In this document: positions 1 to 13,120 of the stretch, one piece after another | Layout of the letters: each line of letters begins with the position of its first letter | Position numbering within the stretch: the stretch's first letter is position 1 | Assembly (NCBI RefSeq): GCF_045679555.1 | Contig: NC_092110.1 | Coordinates: 5,080,390 to 5,144,389, forward strand | Direction: 5' to 3' | DNA length: 64,000 nt | Source: Salvelinus alpinus | Taxonomy: Eukaryota > Chordata > Actinopteri > Salmoniformes > Salmonidae | Notes under the pieces: model-generated | What the model was told of the DNA's origin: nothing | The model's database searches: none | What the model saw: only the letters and a program-made list of their open reading frames with translations | Position numbers and translations under genes: made by a program

Positions 1-1876
<1,876 letters not shown>

Positions 1877-2307
1877 TTTTTCTTTGTGTCTTCAGGTGCA
1901 GTAGAGTGCAGGGCATAGTGGACACACCCTCACCTGAGATTCAGGTGAGTCATAGGTCTACAGGGCCGTGACTAATCCCAGGGACAAGCCCAGGGGCCAG
2001 CAACTGGCAATTGAAGGATTTGTTAAGAGTAATTGACCTAGATTCCAGCTTAAACACAAACAAACACATACACACACATGTATGGGATTCTGACACACAC
2101 GAAAGGTGAGGGAGGCAGTGAAAGTAGGAGAGGTAGAAGAAACGCCTTCAAGGCATTGTCATTGAGATTTTAATAAGAGAAAATGAATAGTCTTAAAGGC
2201 CTAACTAAACATAAGATATGATGGAGTGGATGGAAACAGTGCTGGTGTTAATAACCAGTGTTGAGTGTGAAAGTGTGATCATGTCAGTTTAACTCTGTGT
2301 AGAGTAC

Positions 2308-3378
2308 GGGTGTTTTCACATATGGTCCTCTTTAAAGCAACCGATCTCAGTCCTCTTTAAAGTGAACTCTTGGGTAAAAACAAAAAGCGAAATAACTCAG
2401 TTCTCTTTGTATTCACACTGCCTTTGAATGAGGAAGCAACTCTTTTGCTAGTTCACTTCACCTATTTTGTGGTCCGAGTCCTCTTTGCGTTCACATTGCT
2501 ATGTTTAGAAAGGAACCAAGATCTTTTTCCAAAATTCACTCAATGCACTCTGGGTTTTTAGCAAGTGCAGGACAAGCCATTCCATCAGAACGTGTTATCG
2601 GACAGCTAGACATACCTACTTACATTTTGGAAGCTAATAGATTGCATTTAGTTAAAAGATGAGACATAATAATTATAATCAGAAGATAATATTATTTTGT
2701 AAATATTATTGGTAACAGAATACGTAGCAGAAGAATAATACAGATTAAATACTGCTGTAATTGAAAATTGTACACCCAATGTAGGCTATTGCCCCTTTAA
2801 GGGCTAGCCTTGATTTTGGGGTAGGTGCTATCTGTGATCCTTGGGACGTCCCTAAATCCTAACCTATCCCCTTACCTTAACCCTTACCTTAACCCTTTTA
2901 AATGTCAACTTCAATGGGTTAATGTCAGAATTTGGACGTCCCAAGGCTCCGGGATAGCAAGGACCTTGATTTTGTACCCTATGTGGTGATTCTCACCAAA
3001 TATGTTGTTGTCTTCTCACACTATTCAAACTCCACAATCCAATAAAAAGTTGATATCGTGTCAGTACAAGAGTCAATATACAAAAAGGTATCTCTTTTGT
3101 GGCACCAATGTGAGGGGTCACGTCCAGGGAAATGGTGTTGCAGTAGTCTAGTGTGTGGTACAGGAATAATGACAAGCGAACCTGGGGAGATTTGTGTTCA
3201 CGTTGCCATAAAAAAGGGAACCGGACCACGGAATTCAAGCAAACCGAACTCGGACCACCTCTCAAGGTCTCAGTTCAGTTCGCATCGGGTTCTCCGAGTT
3301 CCTTGAGTGTTCACACTGCACAATTTTTGGGGGAGAACAAAAATTCACAAAAATTGTCTGAGGGACCAAGTGTGAAAC
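2308..3378. mobile_element. Non-autonomous DNA transposon-like element with terminal inverted repeats
   Basis: The left end GTTTTCACATATGGTCCTC matches the reverse complement of the right end near 3358-3378 (GAGGGACCAAGTGTGAAAC). The subterminal regions also echo each other (GTTCACTT and AGTTCAGTTC motifs). The interior, about 1.03 kb, has no transposase frame. Family and target duplication are not resolved. Confidence 0.55.
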
Positions 3379-3379
3379 A

Positions 3380-5494
3380 GCCTAAAACCTCACCCTCAAA
3401 AACCACACCCATCATGATCTTATTTCCCAGCATGCTCTACTGGAGATGACCATCAAAGTAAGGCCTTATGATAAACATTGTCGTTGAAAATTTTATGATA
3501 ACATTTCCCTACATTAAAAACTCACTTGGTGAAGTTCACAGCTATGAAAAGGAATGAATTCAACAACTATGTCTCTGTCACTAACAAATACAGTCATGGG
3601 GTTAACTTGACAATTCCCTTGAAAAGGCAAGGCACACTGGGAAATGATTTTGATGGGCGTAACTTTCAATGAGTTATTTTTGGCGACCCGTTAGTGGACG
3701 TGTTCTACCAGTTTAAAAGGTCTACGGCTATGTTAATTCAAATTCAAGTCTTTTTTAACACTTAGATAAGAGTATAGGGCAATTATTTGTTATTTTAATG
3801 TCCATCATCCAGCACTGAGAGGTCTTGTCAAAAGGTATCTGGTGATGGGAAAGCAAGGCTTTCTGAAGGGTTCAGAGCCTTCACCAAATTGTGCCAAACA
3901 ATGCATAGTTACTTTGAGCTTCATTATCAGTTTACACGTTAGTGAAATCTGCTGGTCATCAATAAATAGCAGCATGTGATTATAAGATAGATGTTTTTTC
4001 CCCACTGTTTTCATCAGTACTCTGGCTCAGCGGTAAGTTGTTGGCTTTGTTTGCCTATAATCAGTTGGAATACCAGGTTCGCATCATGCTTCCCTTTTTT
4101 GCCTTCAAATGTAAAAAGTTTCAAAAACAGAATCTATGGCATTATTTGGACGCTTAAAACAGAAGCTTATACTATAATAAATAAGCAAATGATTTGAATG
4201 ACAGTGCAGAACGTGTGGTTTCTCATAAAACAATGTTCTAAATAGTGTTCCTTCAACCCCATACCCTCACGTCTCTGAATGTTCCATAACTCCCCACACT
4301 ACCTGCTAAGCTACCAGTCAGGTGAAACTACATGCACAAAATCCTACTATATTTGTAAATACGGTGTTTGAAAGCAGCTTCGAATCATAGAAAGCACCGG
4401 AACAACAGAGAAATCAGTGGGATCTTGCATTTGGCGACACACGGTTGGAAAAAGCAAGGTGATCAAACAAAGCTTCGGGCGTCATTGATGGCGTACTTGT
4501 GATAAAGTGATGTATGCATCGGTACACTGCTTCGCGTTTTCGACGCGTAACTCGGAGCTCCGGTATCAAACGTAACATCACTATGGATCTCTTGGTGTAA
4601 TGGTTAAATATACTATGTAAGGTGTTATTTTATTACACCGTTGGTGTAAACTATGTATATACACTTCCTGGGGTTAAAAATACTATATGAGGTGTTATTG
4701 CATAACACCGCGTCAGTCCTAAGCACTGAGTTAATTTAACACTCAAAAGTGTGGACCCGTTTAGACACTGGCCCAGTGTTAAATATAACACTGTCAGTGT
4801 TGATTTAACACTGGAGAATGTTCTGTGTAGGCAGCAAATTGTAGTTAACTAGACATCACTAGTTACCAAAGCCATAGAGTCAGAAACCCTGCATATTTAT
4901 TACATTTGTCTTCTTAAAATGTGATTTTAAACCTAACCTTAACCATAACCTCCACCACACTGTTAACCTTATGCCTAACCTTAACCTTGAATGAAGACCA
5001 AAAAAAGCTAATTTAACTTTTCATGAATTTTGAAAATAATTCAAAATTGTCAAAATTCATGAATTTTGACAATATAGACAATTTTGACTGTGTCTGTGGT
5101 AACTATTGGAAACCTTGTTAACCCTTGTTAAAAATCTGTCAGTTTAAGCTAGAGATATCTGTTGTTTTTCTATTGGATGCATCACAATCCACGACTTCTG
5201 CCGATGTTGCACTTCCGCATCTGCGGTGAAAGGTGACAGAGCTAGAGCGGTGTTCGTCAGACCATGACACATCCTGAAAATCAGTGTTCTCACAAAATTG
5301 TCTGTAGCTTCCGAACAGTTTAGCCTACTATTGTGACCCCTTTTTATGGTGGAAAGATAAAATCTCACGAACACGATGGTGTTCTCCGTTTTCCTCTCCG
5401 ACCCCCGCAAGGAGTCGGTACAGATGATCTGCCAACTTCTGTTGTAGCGTCCGCACAGTTTTGACTACACACTAACATGACCCCTCATGTATGA
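3380..5494. other. Intergenic, small repeats only
   Basis: Nothing gene-like beyond a tRNA-like segment (4019-4092), a stretch rich in GTGTTA/TAACAC words (4590-4830) and a hairpin-forming AT-rich segment (about 5020-5090). CCTAACCTTAACC-type runs occur at about 4930-4990 and are far too irregular to be telomeric. Confidence 0.45.
4019..4092 (+). pseudogene. tRNA-like sequence (possible tRNA-derived relic)
   Basis: TGGCTCAGCGGTAAG resembles an A-box and CAGGTTCGCATCATG resembles a B-box, spaced as in a tRNA. Acceptor and anticodon stems are not convincing. It may be a decayed SINE head or tRNA pseudogene. Confidence 0.3.
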
Positions 5495-6147
5495 ACACGT
5501 ACATGTCGGTTGTTTCGCTCTAGGACGCCCACAAGCCTCGTCTGAAGGTCTCCTGGTACCAGTTGAATGTATGGAAGTACATATGGAGACTGTTTAATAC
5601 CAAACATATGGGGTTAAATATATGTGTTTTTTTTTTAAGTTTCCTGAACTTTCTTATATCTCTCAGATATAGGACTGACACTTCAATACAAACTTCCTTT
5701 AGATTTTTTAAGGGGCGGACTATCTGTTGCTCCATGTAGTGAATCTGTTATTCAATGCATTTGTATGGGCTAATAGCAGTAAGGCCCTCAACAAAAAAAA
5801 AATCATTTTTTGATACTTTAAGGGGTCAAATAGCAAAATGATCCTTGGTATGACCTTCTTAAAACAATTCCAAAAAGTTCTGTAGAACCCCACGTATGCT
5901 TATATACACCAACAATATATACTAAGAATGATATGCAGTAGATATATTAGTGAGCTATGTCAATAATTCAGTATATAAATATGCAGTGTGTATAAACAGT
6001 GTAAGAAAAATGCAATGTACTGCACAGTAGTAGATATACTAGAATGAGCTATGTGAAGAATACAGTATACAGTATGAATACACAGTGTGAAAAACAACAG
6101 TAAAAAAGAAATAGTGTCCAGTGTTTAATGTCTGCATGTCTGTTTCT

Positions 6148-6265
<118 letters not shown>

Positions 6266-6302
6266 GTGCTTGTTTGTGAGTATGGGCATATGCGTGTGTG
6301 TG

Positions 6303-6790
6303 AGGCTGAAGAAATTCGGCTTGTCACCAAAAGCACTCACAAACTTTTACAGATGTACAACCGAGAGCATCCTGCCGGGCTGTATCACCGCCTGGTACGG
6401 CAACTGCTCCACCCACAACCGTAAGGCTCTCCAGAGGGTAGTGAGGTCTGCACAACGCATCACCGGGGGCAAACTACCTGCCCTCCAGGACACCTACACC
6501 ACCCGATGTCACAGGAAGGCCATAAAGATCATCAAGGACAACAACCACCCGAGCCACTGCATGTTCACCCCGCTATCATCCAGAAGGCGAGGTCAGTACA
6601 GGTGCATCAAAGCAGGAACCGAGAGACTGAAAAACAGCTTCTATCTCAAGGCCAACAGACTGTTAAACAGCCACCACTAACATTGAGTCGCTGCTGCCAA
6701 CATACTGACTCAACTCCAGCCACTTTAATAATGAAAAAATTGACACAAAAAATGTATCACTAGCCACTTTAATTAAACAATGCCACTTAA
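6303..6790 (+). mobile_element. 5'-truncated LINE 3' end (jockey-superfamily reverse transcriptase C-terminus)
   Basis: A plus-strand frame reads RLKKFGL, then a FYRCTTESILPGCITAWYGN block, KALQRVVRSAQRITGGKLPA and ends RLLNS. This is the same protein end as the copy at 18068-18658. Everything upstream is replaced by the GT microsatellite. The fragment has no catalytic core and is a dead copy. Confidence 0.8.
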
Positions 6791-7019
6791 TATAATGTTT
6801 AACAAACTGCGTGTGTTATGTCTCCACAAATCTCCCACATAAGACACCATCTTAAACGAACACATATATGTACATGCAGGTTGTTTTGCTCTAGGACGCC
6901 CACAGGTCTCACAAGACTCGTCTGAAGGTCCCCCTTTAAAACCTTCAAAACTGGTGTTCCTTTTTTGAACACTCACTGTGTAGAGTTTTGCAACAACATT
7001 TTTTTTTTCATACACATCT

Positions 7020-9417
7020 GAAATCTAGGAATAAAAAAATCTGAGAACAGTAATATTTGACACTTCCTTGGCTTCAAATGCCCTATTGAGTCTTCACATA
7101 GGAATGAATGGTGTCACGTGATCGATGGCTTTGTCCATTCATACACATAGAGTCATTGCACAAGGAGCGGAATGTTACTGAGACTGGTACCCAGGCTACG
7201 TTGCCTGACAACTCAGACTGAATTCTTCTGCTGCTCTATCAATCTCGACATACTTCATTAATTGGTGAATTCACTCATTGCAGAGAAGAAACAAACGTCC
7301 GTGGGTGTGTCGTGGCGTTTGGCCGGAGCAATGGGCCGGTTTGTTTTGCAATGGACCCGGTGCACTGGGTGGGTGGAGGTTTCACTTAAGGACCATTGGA
7401 ATGGTATAAAATGTGCCAGTGACATAATATGACATTTTGTGGTCATTCAAGTACATTATACTGTTTCTAATAACTTGCTGTAAATGTAAAATAAATGTTT
7501 ATTGTCGGCCCTTCTCGTTTTGAGGTTATTTTTATTTAATTTGTGCTGGATCCACCTGCCGTTGGTTTTTCTGGACCATTTCCGGTTTCAGGGTATTTAA
7601 GCCGTTTGCTCTCGGGGTGGCTGATCATGGGTAGACAATGTGCTGTTGCTTTTGTGCTCATGTACAGAATGCAATAGTAATTGTGTCTTTTTGTAGACAC
7701 TAACGGAGACTAACTCCGCCATGGCTTGTTGACCAAACCCTATGAGGTAATTTAGGGATAATTGCAGAGGGGAAAAAGGGTCTGTGGTACACACAGGCTT
7801 AGGAGATATTATACGTTTTGTTCTATGACGTAATCGTCATCTGCTAACATCCCTTTTTGTGAGTTTGAAGGCATTTATATCATTCAAACAAGCATATAAA
7901 GCACATAAAGGCTTCATGATTCATAAAGGTCATGTTAACTGTCTGATATGATCTCAAATGTTATTTTCGCCGCATATACCAAAACCCTATTGTTTCCCCA
8001 TTAATTTCTCCCAACAAACCAGATGTAGAAAATGCTAATTAATGTCAGGTTTTTGGGACTGGCGAGCTATATTCGAGCTATATTCGACTATATTCGAGTT
8101 TTTCTGAAGTTCTTGCTGTGTTTGGGCGTTTTGCTAAGGTAACCTAAGTCTAATCCTTTTTTTGTCTGGTCTTTCTTTTAACTACAACCATTTTTGCCCT
8201 GAAATTCTGGACTATACATTTGCAAATATCGTCATACCTTTTGCACAGTGGGCTTAAATAAAAATATTTTGTTCAACCATCTGCTCCAAAACCCAGCATT
8301 CCACTGGCATCTTCCCGACAAGACAGCCCCACCGATCTCATTATTTTGTAGTGAGAGAGCGACACCATGTGGCAGGATAATATCACTGCAACACTACAGA
8401 AAAGTGGGTGAGAAATGAGAAATACCATTAGCTCACTAGTAAAGTGCATCATCATCACTGCCCTCTGCTTTGTCCTACTGACATGCAGTAGGCCTAGGGT
8501 TTCTATAATGGGATATAAAATATGGCTGGTCTGGCTTATCCTCGTTACCCTCTGTGTGTTTTAATGTGTTTACCTGGCTTGCACACACAGTGGACTTCGT
8601 CTGACTACTAACAGAGGAGAAGGAGACAGAGGTTAGCTGAAGGGGCCTGTCGGTTTCATATAGCATCAATATTGTTAATGATTTCTTTACCCTTGTTAAG
8701 CATATGTCCATTTACTGTACAGCCAAATGGTCATTTCTAAGTCCCAAAACCAGCTTTTTTAAATAAAGTTTATTCCAAAGACTTATTACAAATTAAACAC
8801 AATAAATACACACTTGAAATGTATGATACAATACAGTGCAGTGTTTCCACTAAACATTTGTAAAAAATAACAATAAAACAATAATAATTAAAACAAATAA
8901 ATAATTTAAGTGACTGATCAAACCAAGAATATAGACAACTTGGTTTGGGAAGATTTACAACTGATAACGTTCTGACATGCATGAGTCTTAGATATACAGT
9001 TGGGAGAGATCAGAAACAGAGTCTCTCCCCGCGTCACTAAACATGCAAACATACACACACACACACACACACTATGTGTAAGTTCTCATTTATAATTGAA
9101 AAGATTAATTCCAAATGCTACAGTATATATGCATTTTCAGAAATGTCGGTCAATTACTGTTCAAAGAAATTATGAAAGAGATTGGTGTGTTTTTTTCACT
9201 ATCTAATCATGGCATGGGGTTGTTCAATGACAGACATCTATTTGTTTAAAATCTATCACTTGACGGTTTCATTTCAGAGACAAATAATCAAGTTTTGTTT
9301 CTAAATGCTATATATATATATCCGCCTCACTCTCAAGAGAAATAAGTAGTACTGCTAGGTTTTACAAAGTCAAATGTAACAAATAACTACATTTTTAATA
9401 AAGAAATGTACAAATGA
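7020..9417. other. Intergenic, no gene seen
   Basis: No supported frame. A short (AC)n run lies at 9053-9072. The sequence is AT-rich and otherwise featureless to my reading. Confidence 0.4.
9053..9072. repeat. (AC)n microsatellite, short
   Basis: Ten AC dinucleotides in a row. Confidence 0.95.
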
Positions 9418-10261
9418 CAGAGCTGGCCGTAAATATTCAGACCCCTTGACTTTTTCCACATTTTGTTACGTTACAGCCTTATTCTAAAATGGAGTAAATA
9501 AAAAAAATCTTCCTCAAATCTACACACAATACCCCATAATGACAAAGCGAAAACAGGTTGTTAGAAACAATGGTACATTTATAATTAAAAAAAAACAGAA
9601 ATACCTTATTTACATAAGTATTCAAACCCTTTGCTATGAGACTCGAAATTGAGCTCAAGTGCATCCTGTTTCCATTGATCATCATTGAGATGTTTCTACA
9701 ACTTGATTAGAGTCCACCTGTGATAAATTCAATTGATTGGACATGACAGGCACACACCTGTCTATATAAGGTCCCACAGTTAGCAGTGCATATCAGAGCA
9801 AAAACCAAGCCATGAGGTTGAAAAGAATTGTCCGTAGAGCTCCGAAACAGGATTGTGTCAAGGCACAGATCTGGCTAAGGGCACCAAAACATTTATGCAT
9901 CATTGAAGGTCCCAAAGAACACAGTAGTCTCTATCATTCTTAAATGGAAGAAGTTTGGAACCACCAAAACTCTTCCTAGAGCTGGCCGCCCGGCAAAACT
10001 GAGCAATCGGGGGAAAAGGGCCTTGGTGAGGAAGGTGACCAAGAACCCAATGGTCACTCTGACAGAGCTCTAGAGTTCCTCTGTGGAGATGGGAGAACCT
10101 TCCAGAAGGACAACCATCTCTGCAGCACTCCACCAATCAGGCCTGGTAGAGTGGGCAGACGGAAGCCACTCCTCAGTAAAAGGCACATGACAGCCCGCTT
10201 GGAGTTTGCTAAAAGGCACCTAAAGACTAAACAAAGAAAAGGCACCTAAAGAAAAACAAAA

Positions 10262-10468
10262 AGTTAAATGTAACCTTTATTTAACTATACAAGTCAGTTA
10301 AGAACAAATTCTTATTTACAATGACGGCCTAACCCTAACCCAGGCGACGCTGGGTCAATTGTGCGCCGCCCCATGGGACTCCCAATCACAGCCCAGGATC
10401 GAACCAGGGTCAGTAGGGACGCCTCTAGCACTGTGATGCATGCAGTGCCTTAAACCGCTGCGCCACTC
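10262..10468 (-). mobile_element. tRNA-derived salmonid SINE inserted in the outer Tc1
   Basis: On the minus strand it starts with a tRNA-like head (GAGTGGCGCAGCGGTTTAAG; B-box CCTGGTTCGATCC) and continues through GATTGGGAGTCCCATGGGGC. It ends in the shared tail GAATTTGTTCTTAACTGACT…AAATAAAGGTTAC. It interrupts the transposase just before the SDETKIEL motif. The exact subfamily (SmaI- or FokI-like) is uncertain. Confidence 0.85.
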
Positions 10469-10860
10469 TCTGGTCTGATGAAACTAAGATTGAACTCTTT
10501 GGCCTGAATGCCAAGAGTCACGTCTGGAGGAAACCTGGCACCAACCCTACGGTGAAGCATGGTGGTGGCAGCATCATGCTGTGGGGATGTTGTTCAGCGG
10601 CTGGGACTGGGAGACTAGTCAGGATCGAGGCAAAGATGAACTGATCAAAGTACAGAGAGATCCTTGACAAAAACCTGCTCCAGAGTGCCCTGGACCTCAG
10701 ACTGGGGCGAAGGTTCCCCTTCCAAAAGGACAATGACCCTAAGCACACAGCCAAGACAACGCAGGAGTAGCTTCGGGACAAGTCACTGAATGTCTTTGAG
10801 TGGCCCAGCCAGAGCCTGGACTTCAACCCGATGGAACATTTCTGGAGAGACCTGAAAATA

Positions 10861-12035
10861 CAGTTTACGGAAGTTTACATACACCTTAGCCAAATATATT
10901 TAAACTCAGTTTTTCACAATTCCTGGCATTTAATCATTGTAAAAATTCCCTGACTTAGGTCAGTTAGGTTCACCACTTTATTTTAAGAATGTGAAATGTC
11001 AGAATAATAGTAGAGAGAATGATTTATTTCAGCTTTAATTTTTTTCATCACATTCCCAGTGGGTCAGAAGTTTACATACACTAAATTAGTATTTGGTAGC
11101 AGTGCCTTTAAATTGTTTAACTTGGATCAAACGTTTCAGGTAGCCTTCCACAAGCTTCCCACAATAAGTTTTAATAAGAATTAAGAATTTTGGCCCATTC
11201 CTCCTGGCAGAGCTGGTGTAACTGAGTCAGGTTTGTAGGCCTCCTTGCTCGCACACGTTTTTTCAGTTCTGCCCACAAATTGTCTATAGGATTGAGGTCA
11301 GGGCTGTGTGATGGCCACTCCAATACCTTGACTTTGTTGTCCTTAAGCCATTTTGCCACAACTTCGAACATATGCTTGGGGTCATTGTCCATTTGGAAGA
11401 CCCATTTGCGACCGGCATTTCCTCCAGCATCTTCACAAGGTCCTTTGCTGTTGTTCTGGGATTGATTTGCACTTTTCACACCAAAGTATGTTCATCTCTA
11501 GGAGACGCATCTCCTTCCTGAGCGGTATAACGGCTGCGTGGTCCCATGGTGTTTACACTTGCGTACTATTATTTGTACAGATGAACGTGGTACCTTCGGG
11601 TGTTTGGAAATTGCTCCCAAGGATGAATCATACTTTTGGAGGTCTACAATTTTTTGCTGAGGTCTTGGCTGAGTTCTTTTGATTTTCCCATGATGTCAAG
11701 CAAAGAGGCATTGAGTTTGAAGGTAGGCTTTGAAATACATCCACAGGTACACCTCCAATTGACTCAAAGTTTCTGTAATTTTTCAAACTGTTTAAAGGCA
11801 CAGTCAACTTAGTGTATGTAAACTTCTGACCCACTGGAATCGTGATACAGTGAATTATAAGTGAAATAATCTGCATGTAAACAATTGTTGCAAAAATTAC
11901 TTGTGTCATGCACAAAGTAGATGTCCTAACCGACTTGCCAAAACTATAGTTTGTTAACAAGAAATTTGTGGAGTGGTTGAAAAACGAGTTTTAATGACTC
12001 CAACGAAAGTGTATGTAAACTCCCAACTTCCACTA
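10861..12035 (-). mobile_element. Tc1-like transposon (inner copy) inserted into the outer Tc1
   Basis: The ends CAGTTTACGGAAGTTTACAT and the reverse complement of GTATGTAAACTCCCAACTTC are diverged TIRs. TA dinucleotides flank both sides (10859-10860, 12036-12037), and the outer transposase codons resume exactly (LKI then AVQQR) after one TA. A minus-strand transposase is recognisable at about 11479-11171 ([20 protein letters not shown], then [16 protein letters not shown]). It is truncated and frameshifted. It is of the same family as 33342-34874. Confidence 0.9.
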
Positions 12036-12479
12036 TAGCTGTGCAGCAACGCTCCCCATCCAACCTGACAGAACTCGAGAGGATCTGCAGAGAAGAATAT
12101 GAGAGAAACGCCCCAAATACAGGTATGCCAAGCTTGTAGCGTCATACCCAAGAAGACTCGATGCTCTAATCGCTGCCAAAGGTGCGTCAACAAAGTACTG
12201 AGTAAAAGGTCTGAACACTTATGTAAATGTGATATTTCAGTGTTTCGTTTTGTATAAATTAGCAAAAATTTCTAACAACCTGTATTTGCTTTGTCATTAT
12301 AGGGTAGTGTGTGTAGATTGATGAGGGGAAAAATATATTTAATCAATTTTAAAACAAGGCTGTAATGTAACAAAATGTGGAAAAAGTCAAGGGGTCTGAA
12401 CAATTTCCCGAATGCAGTGTATTTAAACAAAAGTGGTTTAAAATGATTCTATGCAGTAATATGAGACCTGTATGTTAAA

Positions 12480-12545
12480 CATTTACATTTGACATTTTAG
12501 TCATTTAGCAGATGGACTTACACTAAGTGCATTCATCTTAAGATA
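12480..12545 (-). mobile_element. L2-type LINE tail fragment
   Basis: TTTAGTCATTTAGCAGATG is the reverse complement of the 3' tail of the L2-like LINE at 21595-21640. The central part of the tail is deleted here. Confidence 0.6.
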
Positions 12546-12597
12546 GCTTCATAAGACAACCACATATCACAATCAAATATACAGGAAACAAACATTC

Positions 12598-13120
12598 CAT
12601 TGAGTGTAGAAAACATAGGGAACATGAGATTGACTGACCAGGGGAATCCAGGTGAAAGCTATGATCCCTGTTACGTCACCTGTAAAATCCACTTCAATCA
12701 GTGTCGATGAAGGGGAGGAGACAGGTTAAATCATTATTTTAAAGCCTTGAGACAATTGAGAAATGGATTGTGTATGTGTGCCATTCAGAGGGTGAATGGG
12801 CAAGACAAAAGATTGAAGTGCCTTTGAACGGGGTATGGTACAGTAGTAGGTGCCAGGCGCACCGGTTTGAGTGTGTCAAGAACTGCAACGCTGCTGGGTT
12901 TTTCACGCTCAACAGTTTCCCGTTTGTATCAAGAACGGTCCGCCACCCAAAGGACATCCAGCCAACTTGACACAACTGTGGGAAGCATTGGAGTCAACAT
13001 CCCTGTGGAACACTTTCGACAACTTGTATGGTCTATACCCCAAATAATTGAGGCTGTTCTGAGGGGAAAAGGGGGTGCAACTCAATATTAGGAAGGTGTT
13101 CCTGTTTTGAACATTCACCG
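12598..13120. mobile_element. Tc1-related non-autonomous transposon (GAGTGTA…family), copy 1
   Basis: The left end CATTGAGTGTAGAAAACATA and right end (reverse complement) CGGTGAATGTTCAAAACAGG correspond to the ends of the copy at 17649-18026. They share interior blocks such as GTGCCAGGCGCACYGG, CAACGCTGCTGGGTTTTTCA and ACCCAAAGGACATCCAGCCA. Decayed transposase-like residues ([18 protein letters not shown]) suggest descent from an autonomous DDE element. Confidence 0.75.

Larger units (their letters stand above)
9418..12419 (+). mobile_element. Tc1-like transposon (outer copy), interrupted by a SINE and a second Tc1
   Basis: The ends are inverted copies: TATTCAGACCCCTTGACTTT after the left end and its reverse complement near 12385-12419. 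The transposase runs on the plus strand from about 9811 (MRLKRIVRRAP…). After removal of the two inserts it continues through SDETKIELFG and [10 protein letters not shown] to LTELERICREE. It has in-frame stops (for example before the second catalytic region) and frameshifts, so it is a pseudogene. It belongs to the same family as the copies at 27023-28330 and 44551-49466. Confidence 0.9.

Noticed and set aside
4925-4990. CCTAACCTTAACC run as interstitial telomere (also 2850-2900 and 37885-37925)
   Set aside because: Units vary in length and sequence and TTAGGG/CCCTAA is not repeated in tandem.
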